From NCBI GenBank assembly GCA_907163375.1, contig CAJQUW010009193.1, positions 167,732 to 231,731 of the forward strand: DNA of 64,000 bases, in the 5' to 3' direction. Source of the DNA: Prostheceraeus crozeri (Eukaryota > Platyhelminthes > Polycladida > Euryleptidae). Position numbers and translations under genes: made by a program. Shown one piece after another: positions 30,507 through 41,838 of the stretch. The notes under the pieces are model-generated. The model saw nothing but the letters and a program-made list of their open reading frames with translations. It was not told the DNA's origin and did no database searches. How positions within the stretch are numbered: position 1 is the stretch's first letter; every line of letters starts with the position of its first letter.

Positions 30507-32185
30507 TATACAAACTTAAATGGACTCAAAGTGATAGGATGCGATGGAACTCCTGTTAACACAGGATCAGTTGGAGGAGTCATTCGACTTCTCGAAAAAG
30601 AATTTCAACATCCGGTCCAGTGGGTCATATGTTTGCTCCACTGCAATGAGCTCCCTCTCCGTCTAATGGGAGAATTAGATGGATACACAACAGGGCCAAA
30701 CAGTTATGCCGGACCAATTGGCAAATCTCTACGCTCATGTGAAACTCTGGAAATTGTTGATTTTCAGGCCATTGAATCTAATTTGCCTGACTTGAACATC
30801 CAGATTTTAAGTTTTGATCAAAAATATTTGCACGAAATTTGTAACGTAATTCAAAACAAGGATATATCAAATGATTTTGGGAAGCGAAGCCCTGGCAAGA
30901 ATTAGTGACGTTGTCTACATTTATATGTAAAGTGTATGCCCCAACATGGTTCTCAATAAGGTACTATCCATCCTTTGGGTATGGTGCAAAGCATTTTTAT
31001 GGTATGATAAGAGCGTCAAGATACTTACCACAATTGTTGAAAAAAAACAAAAAACAATTGTTGCAACGTCCTACAGCGTAATGCTTTCTTCGCTCATCAA
31101 GAAAATCTTCTAATTGCAATGCTATATGATGAGAGACCCCATATCCGAGAACTTGGATTGCGACGAGTTTTGAAAGGGAGACAACTTGCTGCCGGCAAAC
31201 TAAGAGAATTCCGCGCCCCTAAACTTAATTTTCAAGCTTAAGATTACTTTTCTCTGATTGATTGGGTGACTTTGGAAGAGCGGACGGAGCCATCTCTTAC
31301 AATAGGGATATCAGAAGAAAATTTACGAAGTGCAGGTAAAACTCTTGATTTTTTTACCTGCCCTGCCACACACAGGCTGTGGAACGTTGCATAAAAAATA
31401 TTACGGAAGTAAGCTTGGTGGCAAGTGATAAAACTAAACGCGATAATATTGTAAGAGTGAGAAATGCATCTAGAAATCGAATGAAAACTTTTAACACAAA
31501 AAGCAAATATACTACAGACTACTAAAAAGTATTTACTGTAAACTTATGATAGTGAATGTGATTTGTGCTGACGCATTGTTATTGAAAGATAGGTCCTACT
31601 TCCTCTTGCTTCTACTTATATGAATAATTACGTTTGTGAACAATTAACCCTTACTTTACCATGGGGTGTCTACACACCCAAAGACGTCGCATTTTTTGTG
31701 TATTTCTTTAAGTGGATAAAGTCCGAAGATGCCCTCCCAGTTTATCCTTGAGGTGAATATCACTAAAAAGTTACAGTAATAAACTTTTTGAAGTATGAAG
31801 TCATTTCGCGGTGAAAATGTTTTTGAAAAAATGTAGCGTTGTTTACCATGGGGTGTATCACACCCCAAATATATTTTTGGTAACGAACAACAATGGAGGT
31901 TTATGATTGTGTTCTGAATGATCCTAAAAAGCAATTGGTGTATTCAATTTTCTACAGTCAACAACGTGGACATTTTATGACAGCGTGTTCAGCACACACG
32001 GTCGTTTGACAAAAAAACACATCTTTTTTTAGATTTTCTGTCACGTTCTCTTGGACAATGATTGCATCGCTTTTGTTTCGGTACCGATTGGATGATAGGC
32101 CTCATTGACAACCTTGCCGGCTCAAGTGCGTTGCCCTTCTTGCAACCAATAAGAGACTTTGACAATTGAAGTATAGAAAGCGTTT

Positions 32186-33300
32186 TCAAACTTGTCTACT
32201 TCTTTGTTCATATTCTGGATGCATGTAGAGGAATAAAACCAGTGCGTTGCACGAGCAGCAGTTCAGCAAATTCATGAACAAAGTCAGAGGCCAACGATTG
32301 CTTTTTCGAATGCAATTATAATTTCGCACCAGTTGGTCTAGTGTGTCCACACCGCACTTTCCTTTATTGTAATCAAGAATGATTTGAGGTTTTCTTGACT
32401 CATCACTTGAAATGTTGATGTCGTGATGGTTGGTCGACAGAAGAATGACTGCTTTATTTTTCTTCGGGACGTAGGATACAATTGTTACTTTGTCTTGAAA
32501 TCCGAATACACTGGTAAATTGGTGCCTAGTTGAATCAGGCATCATTTCCGAAGGTAATTCGGTTTTATTACGACGAATGGTGCCCGTCAGAGTCATTTGA
32601 CGTCCAAGAAGATTTCTTGAAAGCTGCAAGCTTGTAAAAAATTGTCCATATAGATGTGACGGCCAGATCCTGTGTAGAAATCGGTCAATTGAAGTACAAC
32701 ACACTGACCTTGACCTCTTACCGGAACATCACCAACTCTTCCTAGGTAAGGCTGTAAATTGAGAAAATAATAGGTTTTTGAATCACATAAAGCCCATAAC
32801 TTTATTTCATAGCGGCCTGGCTTTGAAGGGATGAACATTTTAAAAGGACAGCGCCCTGGGAAACTGACAAGCTGTTCGTCTACAGTCAATTCAGATCCAG
32901 GTGAATAGTTAGCTCGAAATTTAGTCACAATTTCTTCGAAAATACAGCCCAAAGGTGCAAATTTGTCTCGAGAATTTCTATCACTCCGGCAATCAAATCG
33001 AAGATAACGTAGAAGTTGAGTGAATCGATTTCTGGCCATGGAATCATTGAATATTGGCCTTCACTCGGCCGCACTCCAGAGGTCACTCAGTCGAGTTTTG
33101 TTCTCATGCAAAGCGCCAGCAAGAAGCAACAAACCGAAAAAAGTATATAGTTCTTCTACATCTGTTTCTTTCCAAGTATGTGTATGCTCGCTAGCTTCCT
33201 TATTGGTGCATTCAGCTATCTTTTGAACAAGACTGGGAGAAATGAATAATTTGAAGGCTTCCTCAGGTGATGAACCACAGTGTCTTTGAGCATGCTTAGT
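32186..33300 (-). pseudogene. piggyBac transposase (DDD), nonsense and frameshift
   Basis: The upstream part (about 33,290-33,060) has FKLFISPSLVQKIAEC and VEELYTFFGLLLLAG, then an in-frame TGA near 33,060. The piece 32,593-33,039 has NRFTQLLRYLRFD, LTVDEQLVSFPGRCPF (first catalytic Asp) and KPGRYEIKLWALCDSKTY, ending in the IYMDNF region (second Asp), where the frame changes. The piece 32,186-32,704 continues with FFTSLQLSRNLL, TLTGTIRRNKTELP, SYVPKKNKAV and GKCGVDTLDQL (third Asp). All three catalytic Asp residues survive, but the gene cannot make a full protein. The C-terminal cysteine-rich region is reduced. Confidence 0.85.
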
Positions 33301-33360
33301 AGGACCACATTGATTTCGAATATAGACAATAAATTGCTACCACTCTATAATAAGATTCCA

Positions 33361-33408
33361 TGGTATAGTGGTTAGAGCTACAGACCATGAAGTAGCATGA
33401 CACCCCAT
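33361..33408 (+). repeat. tRNA-derived SINE, left part with A box
   Basis: TGGTATAGTGGTTAGAGC (33,361-33,378) is the D-arm/A-box pattern of a tRNA-derived SINE. The expected B box is not nearby but lies 3 kb further on (36,383), so the SINE is split. Confidence 0.6.
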
Positions 33409-36371
33409 CAACAATGTGACGTAACGTTACGTTTCGGAAACGTTCCATATAAGTTTCAGGAAACGTCTCCGATACGTAGCGCTTGCACATTATGTTTACG
33501 TAACGGAACGTTTCAAAAAAACGTTTCAAAACGTTTCCATGAAACTTTGTTAGAATGTTACAGGGATACATTTTCGATAAATTATTGGAAGCAATTCAAG
33601 TTCGATAACATAAAATGTTCGCCGCTCACGTCTGTGTAACAATAACAGCAGTCTTAGATGCGAGTTCTAAAATTGACAGCATCATGGACTGTGTCGCAGT
33701 TGAAGCAGACATTGATGAAAAAATTAAATGACTTACCATGTCTTCAGCCTCCATCTAATAACAGAAAACTTGAACACATCAGCCCGTTACATGACTTTAT
33801 GGACGGACTCGATAAATCGATTTGGCTAAATCCATTCATATTTTCAGTTTTGATTGTTGTAGGACAGCGATTCTTTCTCTGAAATACACAATAAAGATTT
33901 TGTTTTATCAGCAAAAAACATAAGTATGCAAAACATCTTTCGAATGGCACAATTCGTTAACATTCATAGTATATTTTAAAAAACAATTCACATCATTAAA
34001 ACATTTACAGAGAATTTCAGAAAGTCTTTTTCTTAGATAATGAAACATTTTTAAAAAGATGATGGGACAATTCATAGATACATGGATTTGCACTCAATTT
34101 GCATGAGGACTTAACATGGCACAATTAATCCACATCCGACTGGTTCAAATTACACTCATGTGGCACTTTGGAGGAAATAAAAAATAGATTTTCGACAAAT
34201 GGATGCACGCATAATCATAACATATTGCATGCACTAGTCCATAAACATTAAGAATTGTGTACACGTACGCATCTATAACAGTAGTCTCAGCAATAATAAT
34301 TAAATTATACCCGCGATTGGCGATCGATGTCATTTACCACATAATATTCCAGGATTACAAAACATTCGGAATATGCAAGCCTCTAATTATGATAAATTAT
34401 CTTAGGCGTGAGGAAGCAATCTGACTCGGATAGAATTCAAGAGTGAAGAAACTCGCAACAAATTAATTATCAGATGACGCTATCGTTTTATTGACAACAA
34501 AGATCATTTTTCTTTTATTTTTTGTGATTTCATGAAGTTTCAAAATGTAAATCATATAATTTCGTGAAAATACGTGTATAACTAATACAGAATTAATTCA
34601 TTTACACTTAGGCAATGAAAGGAGTATAGACATCTCACATGTAAGCTCTGGAAATTGGTAATATTAATCCAAACACATTTTGTGGTCAGAATGCATCAAA
34701 CTATCACGAGATGACATTCAAAGCCCTGGTTTTCAGCGACGAATGTAGGAAATAGAGTCAAGTCACTAAATGTGAAGTAAACCAAATCACAAAATATTTT
34801 GTAAGATGATAACGGTAAAAGCTTAGTCGGCAACTTGAAAAGACAAAATAAATGACCTGTAAATTGATTGTGGAGGTCGAATGTGGTTCGCGGAATTTGA
34901 GTTCCTCTAAATGTCCAAAGAAAAGATGGTGATCAAGGCGTCGTTTAAGAAAATTTGTTCTAAGTCGTAGACGTTTCACTAAAATCGTAATGCTAGACAA
35001 ATGAATCACGTTCAATGCGCAGAGTAGCCAGGAATGAAATGAAGACCGTTTGCACGTTTCCCTTCTCGCTGTCAAGTGATTATCGATGGTGACGCGTCGA
35101 TTGAAGGTCAGGCGGGAGTGGGGAAATAATCTGTGCGCAGTTCTCGTCTATTCGGAAATGAAATGCGATGGGTATACACTGACCGCTTTATCTTAAAGCT
35201 GCGTAAATCATCGAAAGACAGACTCAGTCCATGCATCGAATAAGCACAGCCGTAAAAAGACTTACTGTATGATAATATCAAAATGTTGCAATTATAATCT
35301 ATTCCAAATGCAGTCGCAAAATTGTGATTCTTCTGATACCAAGCATGAATCCTATTAATATAAGAAATGCATGGGTAGAAACCAATGATGAATTTTTACA
35401 TCATATATAGACTACATATCGAACTCCATGAGCATAGTATATGCTATAAAATTTTTGCGTATTCAAATTGAATGTAAAGCAGACTTCCGAAGTTTTTGAC
35501 GTGTCCAGCAACCAAAGTCACGACAATTTAATAGATCAACATTGATCATATATATCAAATTGTGAAGGAACGAATCGTAAATAAATTGCATATATTCCAA
35601 ATTCATTATCAAGATTTTTATTTTCAGACTAATTTCCTGATTAACACGCAAGTATGCGCCGAGATTTATCAAGTATCACGACTGTTTCGGTATTGATTTG
35701 CATTTAGCATAATTTTTTAATCGTAGGTGATCACATTGCGTTCCAGCTGATATGTGAATCTGATTGATATCTGAATCTTTCGTGTTATTCCATGAGACAT
35801 TACAGAGACATCGAGTGTTAATTTTTCGAGGGTTAATTGGTTTAACAAAAATTTACAATAATTACAATCCTTAATTAACAATAGTAAACTATATTAATCG
35901 TTCCCTCAGATGCATAGTTCAGGCATGCCTCATTTTAAAGTTAAAGTTTCGCATGAAACAAATTGAGACCAATTGAAACTTATAAAACAAACGTTTCAAT
36001 AAGTCTCAATTCGTCTCATTACGTGTCAGACAGACTAGAGTAACGAGCTTAATTTAATGTGAATCTTATCATAATATGTGGTCTTCTGATTATGAAAAAC
36101 CTCACATTAAATATCAACAACGTGTTGGATGATGGTGAATGAAATGAAACTTATCGAGACGTGCGGGAACGAAAAAGAGACGAATAATCATTATACCTCG
36201 ATACATCAGTTAAAAGATCAATAACTAATAAATGATCATTCAATATGGTCTAATTTTACTTAGATTATACTATACCTTTCTTAAAACTCTCAACCCGACA
36301 TTTTGTGTCTGGGGAACATAATGAGACGTATTGAGACTAATTTGAAACATAACGGAAACGTTTCAATGTTG
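33409..36371. mobile_element. Nested element splitting a SINE
   Basis: The left end CAACAATGTGACGTAACG and the right end, in reverse complement CAACATTGAAACGTTTCC, are similar and are each followed by dense GTTTC/GAAAC words (AAACGTTTC, GTCTCAATTCGTCTC), a subterminal pattern of non-autonomous DNA transposons. The 2.4 kb interior shows no domain. Target duplication was not resolved. Confidence 0.5.
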
Positions 36372-36382
36372 TAGGGGACACA

Positions 36383-36420
36383 GGGTCGAGTTCTGAGTCG
36401 ACCTACCTTTTTCCCTTATA
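36383..36420 (+). repeat. tRNA-derived SINE, right part with B box
   Basis: GGGTCGAGTTCTGAGTC (36,383-36,399) fits the T-arm/B-box pattern. It directly follows the nested element and would restore a normal A-to-B-box spacing with 33,361 if that element were removed. Confidence 0.55.
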
Positions 36421-37054
36421 TTATTTATAATGTAAAATCATATATTTTCTCAATTACAAATGTAAGAGTCAGGTATGTGTATAGTTAGGATGCGTCTGTT
36501 TACCCTTCAAAAGATTAAAATTTCAGGATTAGAAAGATCTGCCATTACATCAGTCGATTATCCTACATATAGTCACTTAGTTTTTCAATATAAATTAGAG
36601 TTTCCTGATACTTCGTGCAGTAAATACCATTATAGTCAGAATCCAATAATTCATACTCACTTTTTCTTGACATATCAACCGCTATATAGTCTACAGACAA
36701 ATTTTTGACAAATCGTTTTAGAAAGAGAACGTATGCAGGTGATATAATGCCAGTCAGCAGGTGAAGGATTTTCCGAAACGGTGATTAAATTTAATTCAAT
36801 TAAAACAAAAACTTGCGAAAACTGACTGCTTTATTCGTGCTTCTAGCACTATTTAACAGTGTTCGAAAATCTATTAGTATGAAAATATTGCTAAGATTGA
36901 TTAAAAGCATTTACAACAACCGATTGTGAATTGGGGTGGATCGCACCCCATGGTAAACCATGCTACTTTTTTTCTTGGTAAAGTAAGTGTTTTAAGTGTG
37001 TTTTCACTTGTAATTGTATTTGGGTTTCCATAACATTTTCCGCGGGTAATCATA

Positions 37055-37625
37055 AATAGTTCTAGATCAGTTCATTGCTAATTCTGTTGAAATTTTGTGC
37101 AGAGCTAATGGAAGAAAATAAGAGAAAATAGTTTTTTACGTTTTAGGTGGTGTTGTAATATCAAATGATATCCGAGTGTGCAGAAACATTATAAGAATTA
37201 CATTTCATACTTACTTCAAATTAGTACATAGATGTATGAGATTTTATAATACCGATGGACTTTAAATCATAATTAGATATGTTTCGTGTCGATTTTTTTA
37301 GATGCAGTGTGGCGGGCATAAATTATGCCAAATGCTTTAAAAATTGACATGCAATTCAACGCTCATATTCTTTGCATGTAAACAATTGGGGCTTACTGAT
37401 ACATAAGATTGCAGTGAGAAAAATATGGGGTCAAATGCTTCGAACTTTGCAATTTTGGACTATTTTTAGACTTTCGGGAGCCCGATTCTTTCAGACTCGG
37501 TGTGGCGGGCTCAAATGACATTCAAATGTATTGAAATTGCACATGGAGGTTAGTATTGACATTTGTCATACATAAATGAATGGGGCTTCTTTGATTTCTA
37601 AAAAAGTTTTTTTCACTCCACCCTA
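37055..37625 (-). repeat. Right terminal inverted repeat of the composite transposon
   Basis: Reverse complement of 26,883-27,462 with scattered substitutions and small length changes. Its inner edge lies only about 60 bp from the end of the piggyBac insertion. Confidence 0.9.
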
Positions 37626-37633
37626 ATTTATAT

Positions 37634-38406
37634 GCACATAGCATTCGAATTTCCGATCCTGTCTTCAATGTCTATGGCGTAGTAGATGATCATGATGACT
37701 CATACAGGATGTGGCGCAAAAAATTGATTAAATTTTAACGTAGCATAACTTTCTAGTTATCCAACAGAAAATTTACCAATATGGTCTTCTTTTGAAGCCA
37801 ATGCACATCTCTATTATCATAATCAACATTGTCATGATTGCATTTCAGGATGATAGCACAACATGAATACAAGGTATGATAACTCAAAAGCTAAGAAATT
37901 TGATGAAATAAGCAACGACCGAATAGAAAAGCCACGTCCAATTCTTCACTATACCGATTGGATCTTTTAATCCAATGCTTCAACGGCGGTTGTGTGTCTA
38001 TTGCTGCTCCTGCAATCATTCAATTTGATATTGATATCTTCGGTCACAGTGGTCCATTCTCAGTGAATCTTGTATCAATCTCTTCGAGGTGCAGTGATCC
38101 GTGATTCTATGAAGGAATTATTCGTCGTCTGCGCTCCGTTTATCCAATAATTGAGGATATTGTGTCGTCGCATCGCCTTCCTGATTACATCTCACTTCCG
38201 TAGTTTGTGGCCTTTTGTGACAAGTTTCCAGATATCGTGCACGTCATGCAAGCGTTTCTGTAATTCTGCAATCAAGAAGGTGTAACTAGCTTTCGCGATT
38301 CATCAAGCCATTGTGGTATATCGGTCACCGTTGCTGTCTAGCATCCAAATATACTGCGTTCGATCCTTGGTTGATAGACTTCTTTTTTCCAATATTGTTT
38401 TGAAGC
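37634..38406. other. Probable 5' UTR of the following LINE
   Basis: No open frame of note. The latter half is less A/T-rich than the flanks and leads directly to the LINE ORF1; the LINE 5' boundary cannot be fixed. Confidence 0.4.
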
Positions 38407-39150
38407 ATGACGAATAACAAGAAGTCTGCCAAAGCCAAAAAGGTGGCTAGTTCCACGAGTTCGGCTGATCTTACAATACAGCAAGAAATTCAGCGGCTCA
38501 GAAATGATTTCTTGGAGTTAAAACAGGAAATCAAAAGTGAAATAGTCGGTGTGATCAATGCCTCTGTGTTGAACTTGCAAAAGGATCTGGATAAGAAAAA
38601 CGCCAGAATTGAGACTCTAGAGAGCGAAGTCTCGTCCCTGAAGGAAATCTTGATAACTAATGAGATGTACAAACTAAAGGAAGAAAGGAAAGCCATATCT
38701 TGCAATTTGGTCATTCGTGGTGTGATGGAAAATGTGCCAGAGTCACAAACTAACTTGGACCTAACGATTTCTAGGATAATGGAAGAAATTGTACCAAACA
38801 CACATATTTCAGTCATGAAATCGCACAGAGTTGGTAAGCCTAATCAAAATAGGCCACGTCCGATCAAAGTTGTTTTGGATGGCAGAGAAACAAGAAACAC
38901 TGTACTTAAAGCTTCACGAACACAAAGAAGGGTACTGAAGCAAAAACGAATGTTTATCGATGCGGATCGCACTTTTCTGGATAGGCAAGAGGCTTACAGA
39001 CTGAGAGAGAAAATGAAATCCCTCCGAAGTCAGTATCCCGATGACGAAATATACATCCGTCGTGGTGTATTAATGATGAATGGTTCTGAGGTTGATCGTG
39101 AAGAACCCCCTGCAACAAATCTTCCCATGCAAGTGACTGGCCTCGAGTGA
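38407..39150 (+). CDS. LINE ORF1 protein (coiled coil, RRM-like)
   Basis: 247 aa, intact. Residues 20-90 form a coiled coil (IQQEIQRLRNDFLELKQEI and on), followed by an RNA-binding region typical of CR1/L2-type ORF1 proteins: SCNLVIRGVMENVPESQ, then KSHRVGKPNQNRPRPIKVVL, MFIDADRTFLDRQEAYRLR and EIYIRRGVLMMNG. It binds the element's RNA and chaperones target-primed reverse transcription. ORF2 begins at once: its frame is open before the ORF1 stop and has no early ATG, suggesting reinitiation or recoding at the junction. Confidence 0.8.
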   Translation: MTNNKKSAKAKKVASSTSSADLTIQQEIQRLRNDFLELKQEIKSEIVGVINASVLNLQKDLDKKNARIETLESEVSSLKEILITNEMYKLKEERKAISCNLVIRGVMENVPESQTNLDLTISRIMEEIVPNTHISVMKSHRVGKPNQNRPRPIKVVLDGRETRNTVLKASRTQRRVLKQKRMFIDADRTFLDRQEAYRLREKMKSLRSQYPDDEIYIRRGVLMMNGSEVDREEPPATNLPMQVTGLE

Positions 39151-39151
39151 A

Positions 39152-41767
39152 AACAACAAATCCCTATCCTTGATTTTATCAAATGTTAGATCACTTGTTG
39201 ACAAAAAATCTGAATTAGAACTTTTTGTATCTTCCTTTTACAACAGATTATCTTACTTATGTATCACTGAATCTTGGTTGCACGACGATTATCCGGATAA
39301 CTTGTTGCATATTCCAAACTATGGTGTCGAACGAATGGATAGATCTAACCGGATTGGCGGTGGTGTTTGCATTTTCTTTTTAAATAATCTGTTCCTTAAA
39401 CGTTATTATCCACCTGATCATCCCGACTTCATGGAATCTGTTTGGTTGGTGGATTTCTCTCATGAAACCATACTTGTTGTTACCTATGTTCCGCCTCATG
39501 AATCCACCATGTACAAGGATGTTATAAACGACTTTTTCTCCTATCATATTGGGAACCTAATGAGTCGGTACTCAAATTTCAAAGTCATTTTGGCTGGTGA
39601 TTTTAACAAATTGTGTGTGAATGGCATTGGAGAATTATTTGGTTTGCTCAATATTGTGGACAAGCCTGCAAGAGGAAGCAACGTTTTGGACTATGTTTTG
39701 GTCAGTAATTGCTTTTCCGATAGCAAGTGTGAGATCTGAAAATCTGACCACAACACCATTCATGTCGAATTAAAGTGAGTTATAAAAGACGTGATAAAGC
39801 ATGATACTGTTGTATATGACTTTGGAGATAGACACATTGCTTTATTTTTGCAGAAATTGTCTACCGTGAACTTTCATGACATGTATCGCATGACTGACAT
39901 TAATATGAAAGCAGAGTTTCTCAAAAATTCTCTAAATGATGCATTTTCTGTTATTCCAAGGAAAACTGTGGTGATGACCAACAAAGACAAGCAATGGCTT
40001 GCTCCTTATCTAAAAGGTCTCATTAATGAAAGATGGGAAGCCTTCCGCAACTGTGATTGGGAAAAGTACAATTATTTGAGGACTAAGGTGAAAAACGGCA
40101 TTACACATGCAAAATTAACGTGGATACATCAATGCGAAGAGTCCTCGAATGGTATGTGGCAAATGGTGAATTATCTTACTGATCGCAACCAAAAACACAG
40201 ATTACACGATGTGCTGATGAAAACTGAAGACTGTTCGTTACCTGACTTAGCAGAGAGGATGATTGGGATTTTTCGGGAATCATTCTCTCCAAGGTCTCCA
40301 GAGTTTTTCGATATTCATGATGAGATCTTCTGTGAAGATGATGAATGGTTTCCTTTGGTAGATGAGGACTGGATTTTTAAAGAATTGTGCAATTTGAATG
40401 TTGAAAAGTCAACTGGATTATATGACATTTCTCCGCGTCTGTATGTTGCAGCTGCGCACTTACTGGATGGTCCCTTAGCACATATCATTAACACATGTAT
40501 TCTAACAAGAACTGTTCCTGATTTGTGGAAGATAAGTCGCGTCATTCCGATCCCGAAAACTTCTCGTCCTGGATTATCTACACTTCGGCCCATTTCACTT
40601 TTGCAAATACCTGCAAAGCTTCTTGAAAAGGCAATTCTTCAGGACGTCAAGAGCAAGATGCTGGGATACATAGATAGAACTCAATACGGCTTTCAACCCA
40701 AGCTATCAACCACCTATGCCATCATAAAGTTGCATGATGTAATGACAAAGTGGCTAGATTCTGAGTTGTGCAATGGTTTGAGTGTTATATTTTTTGATAT
40801 AAGCAAAGCATTTGACACTGTGCCGCACCATCTACTTCTTCGTAAGCTCATTTCGAAATCCACTGTCCATGGTAGTCAAATTCCCTTTGGTTTTATTAAG
40901 TGGCTGTATTCATATTTGAACAATCCGTTTCAATCAGTATGCATAAATGGTGTGTACAGCAACTTTTCAGAAGTGACAAGCGGAGTGCCTCAGGGCTCAC
41001 TGATTGGACCGCTGATATATATATTTTTTGCAAGTGATCTACAATTATGTCATTGTTTTCCTGAGGTAGCATTAATAAAGTACGCTGATGATACTGCTGT
41101 TGCAGTGCCAATTTTTGAACAAAAGGCTGAACGAACAAATGATGTCATCAACTTTGTGAATTCTTGGTGTCTTGAAAACGAAATGAATTTAAATCTCACC
41201 AAAACCAAACACCTGTTTGTTAGTCGAAGTATCGATGTAAACAGAATCTCATCGCAGTTTACCATTGAGCTCTCGCCAACTGTTAAGTATCTTGGTGTTT
41301 ATTTCAATGAAAATTGTACATGGAAAGATAATTTTCAGCATATCGCAAAGCAAGCCCGTAAAAGCCATTGTGCTCTTCAATCCTTGCGCTTTTCCTTGTC
41401 CAGCGAACAATTGAAATCAGTATACATATCAACTATCAGGAATGCTATGGAGTACGCGTCTGCGGCTTTCTGTGGTGCGTCAAGATCAGAAGTTCAAATT
41501 TTATCTAAAATTCAGGACCGCTGTCACAGACTTTTTTGTGAATTAACCGACTGCGAATGTCTCCCGCCCCTAATTCAACGATTTGAATATTTTGCTTGTG
41601 AAATTTGGAAGACAATCATGGAAACTGACTCACACTCGCTGAATTATCTGATCCCTACGAAGCTGCCATCTGGACGTTTTTCTGTTCCTAAAAGTAGAAC
41701 AATCCGAAGACAGAAAACTTTTATTCATAAAGTCATAGAACTACATAACCTCAAGTTAGTGCGTTGA
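39152..41767 (+). pseudogene. LINE ORF2, endonuclease and reverse transcriptase (CR1/L2-like), two nonsense codons
   Basis: One continuous frame interrupted by TGA at 39,737-39,739 and a second TGA at 39,776-39,778. The endonuclease part has LSNVRSLVDKKSEL, TESWLH, DRSNRIGGGVC, VILAGDFN and, after the first stop, SDHNTIHV. The reverse transcriptase part has LRPISLLQIPAKLLEK, YGFQPKLSTTYAI, FFDISKAFDTVPHHLLLRKL, SGVPQGSLIGPLIY and the catalytic YADD. A C-terminal thumb-like region ends at 41,767. Catalytic residues are intact; the two stops, both between endonuclease and reverse transcriptase, are the main visible damage. A 3' UTR and a TCTA repeat tail follow. Confidence 0.9.
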
Positions 41768-41838
41768 TTTTCCTTGTATTCACTTGAATTTGATTTTGAT
41801 TTTGATTCTGTAAATAAAAACCCTCTATCTATCTATAA
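41768..41838 (+). repeat. LINE 3' UTR and TCTA tail
   Basis: A short A/T-rich UTR with TGTAAATAAAAACCC is followed by (TCTA)n at 41,823-41,836. A short simple-repeat 3' tail rather than poly(A) fits the CR1/L2 group. Confidence 0.75.

Larger units (their letters stand above)
27714..31525 (+). pseudogene. Transposase of the composite element, broken and split by a mariner
   Basis: Pieces in order: MATRANLCHPF start (27,714) with an IWHKAGI helix; 28,086-28,749, a charged helical region and ISTSVLQDFVIVST; after the mariner, VIGCDGTPVNTGSVGGVIR (from 30,530), HPVQWVICLLHCNELPLR, DGYTTGPNSYAGPIGKSL (to 30,905); then, in changing frames, RELGLRR and PKLNFQA and the closing AVERCIKNITEVSLVASDK (to the TAA at 31,523). 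The G-C-D-G-T and V-Q-W-x-I-C-L-L-H words mark a large transposase-like family widespread in arthropods and cnidarians, probably with an RNase H fold; I cannot place it in a named superfamily. There are several stops and frame changes besides the insertion, so it is inactive. Confidence 0.65.
31648..36991 (-). mobile_element. piggyBac-type transposon
   Basis: TTAA flanks both ends (31,644-31,647; 36,992-36,995), the target of piggyBac elements. The left end reads CCCTTACTTTACC; the right end in reverse complement reads AACACTTACTTTACC. Subterminal palindromes GGGGTGTATCACACCCC near 31,852 and GGGGTGGATCGCACCCC near 36,936 mirror each other. It carries a piggyBac transposase on the minus strand and has itself received a SINE and another element. 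Confidence 0.8.
26883..37625 (+). mobile_element. Composite DNA transposon with about 575-bp terminal inverted repeats
   Basis: Left repeat 26,883-27,462 and right repeat 37,055-37,625 are near-perfect reverse complements. Ends read TAGGGTGGAGTG. Flanking 8-bp duplications ATTTACAT (26,875-26,882) and ATTTATAT (37,626-37,633) differ by one base, which fits an 8-bp target duplication. The original element would be about 3.6 kb: a mariner (28,747-30,506) and a piggyBac (31,648-36,991) inserted later. Its own transposase is the broken gene at 27,714-31,525. An 8-bp duplication fits hAT or P-type elements, but the superfamily is not settled from sequence alone. Confidence 0.85.

Noticed and set aside
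33361-33408. A tRNA gene
   Set aside because: Only the A-box half is present; the B box is 3 kb away and there is no acceptor stem, so a split SINE fits better.
33658-33882. Open frame of 74 codons in the nested element
   Set aside because: No family pattern and no supporting start or splice signals.
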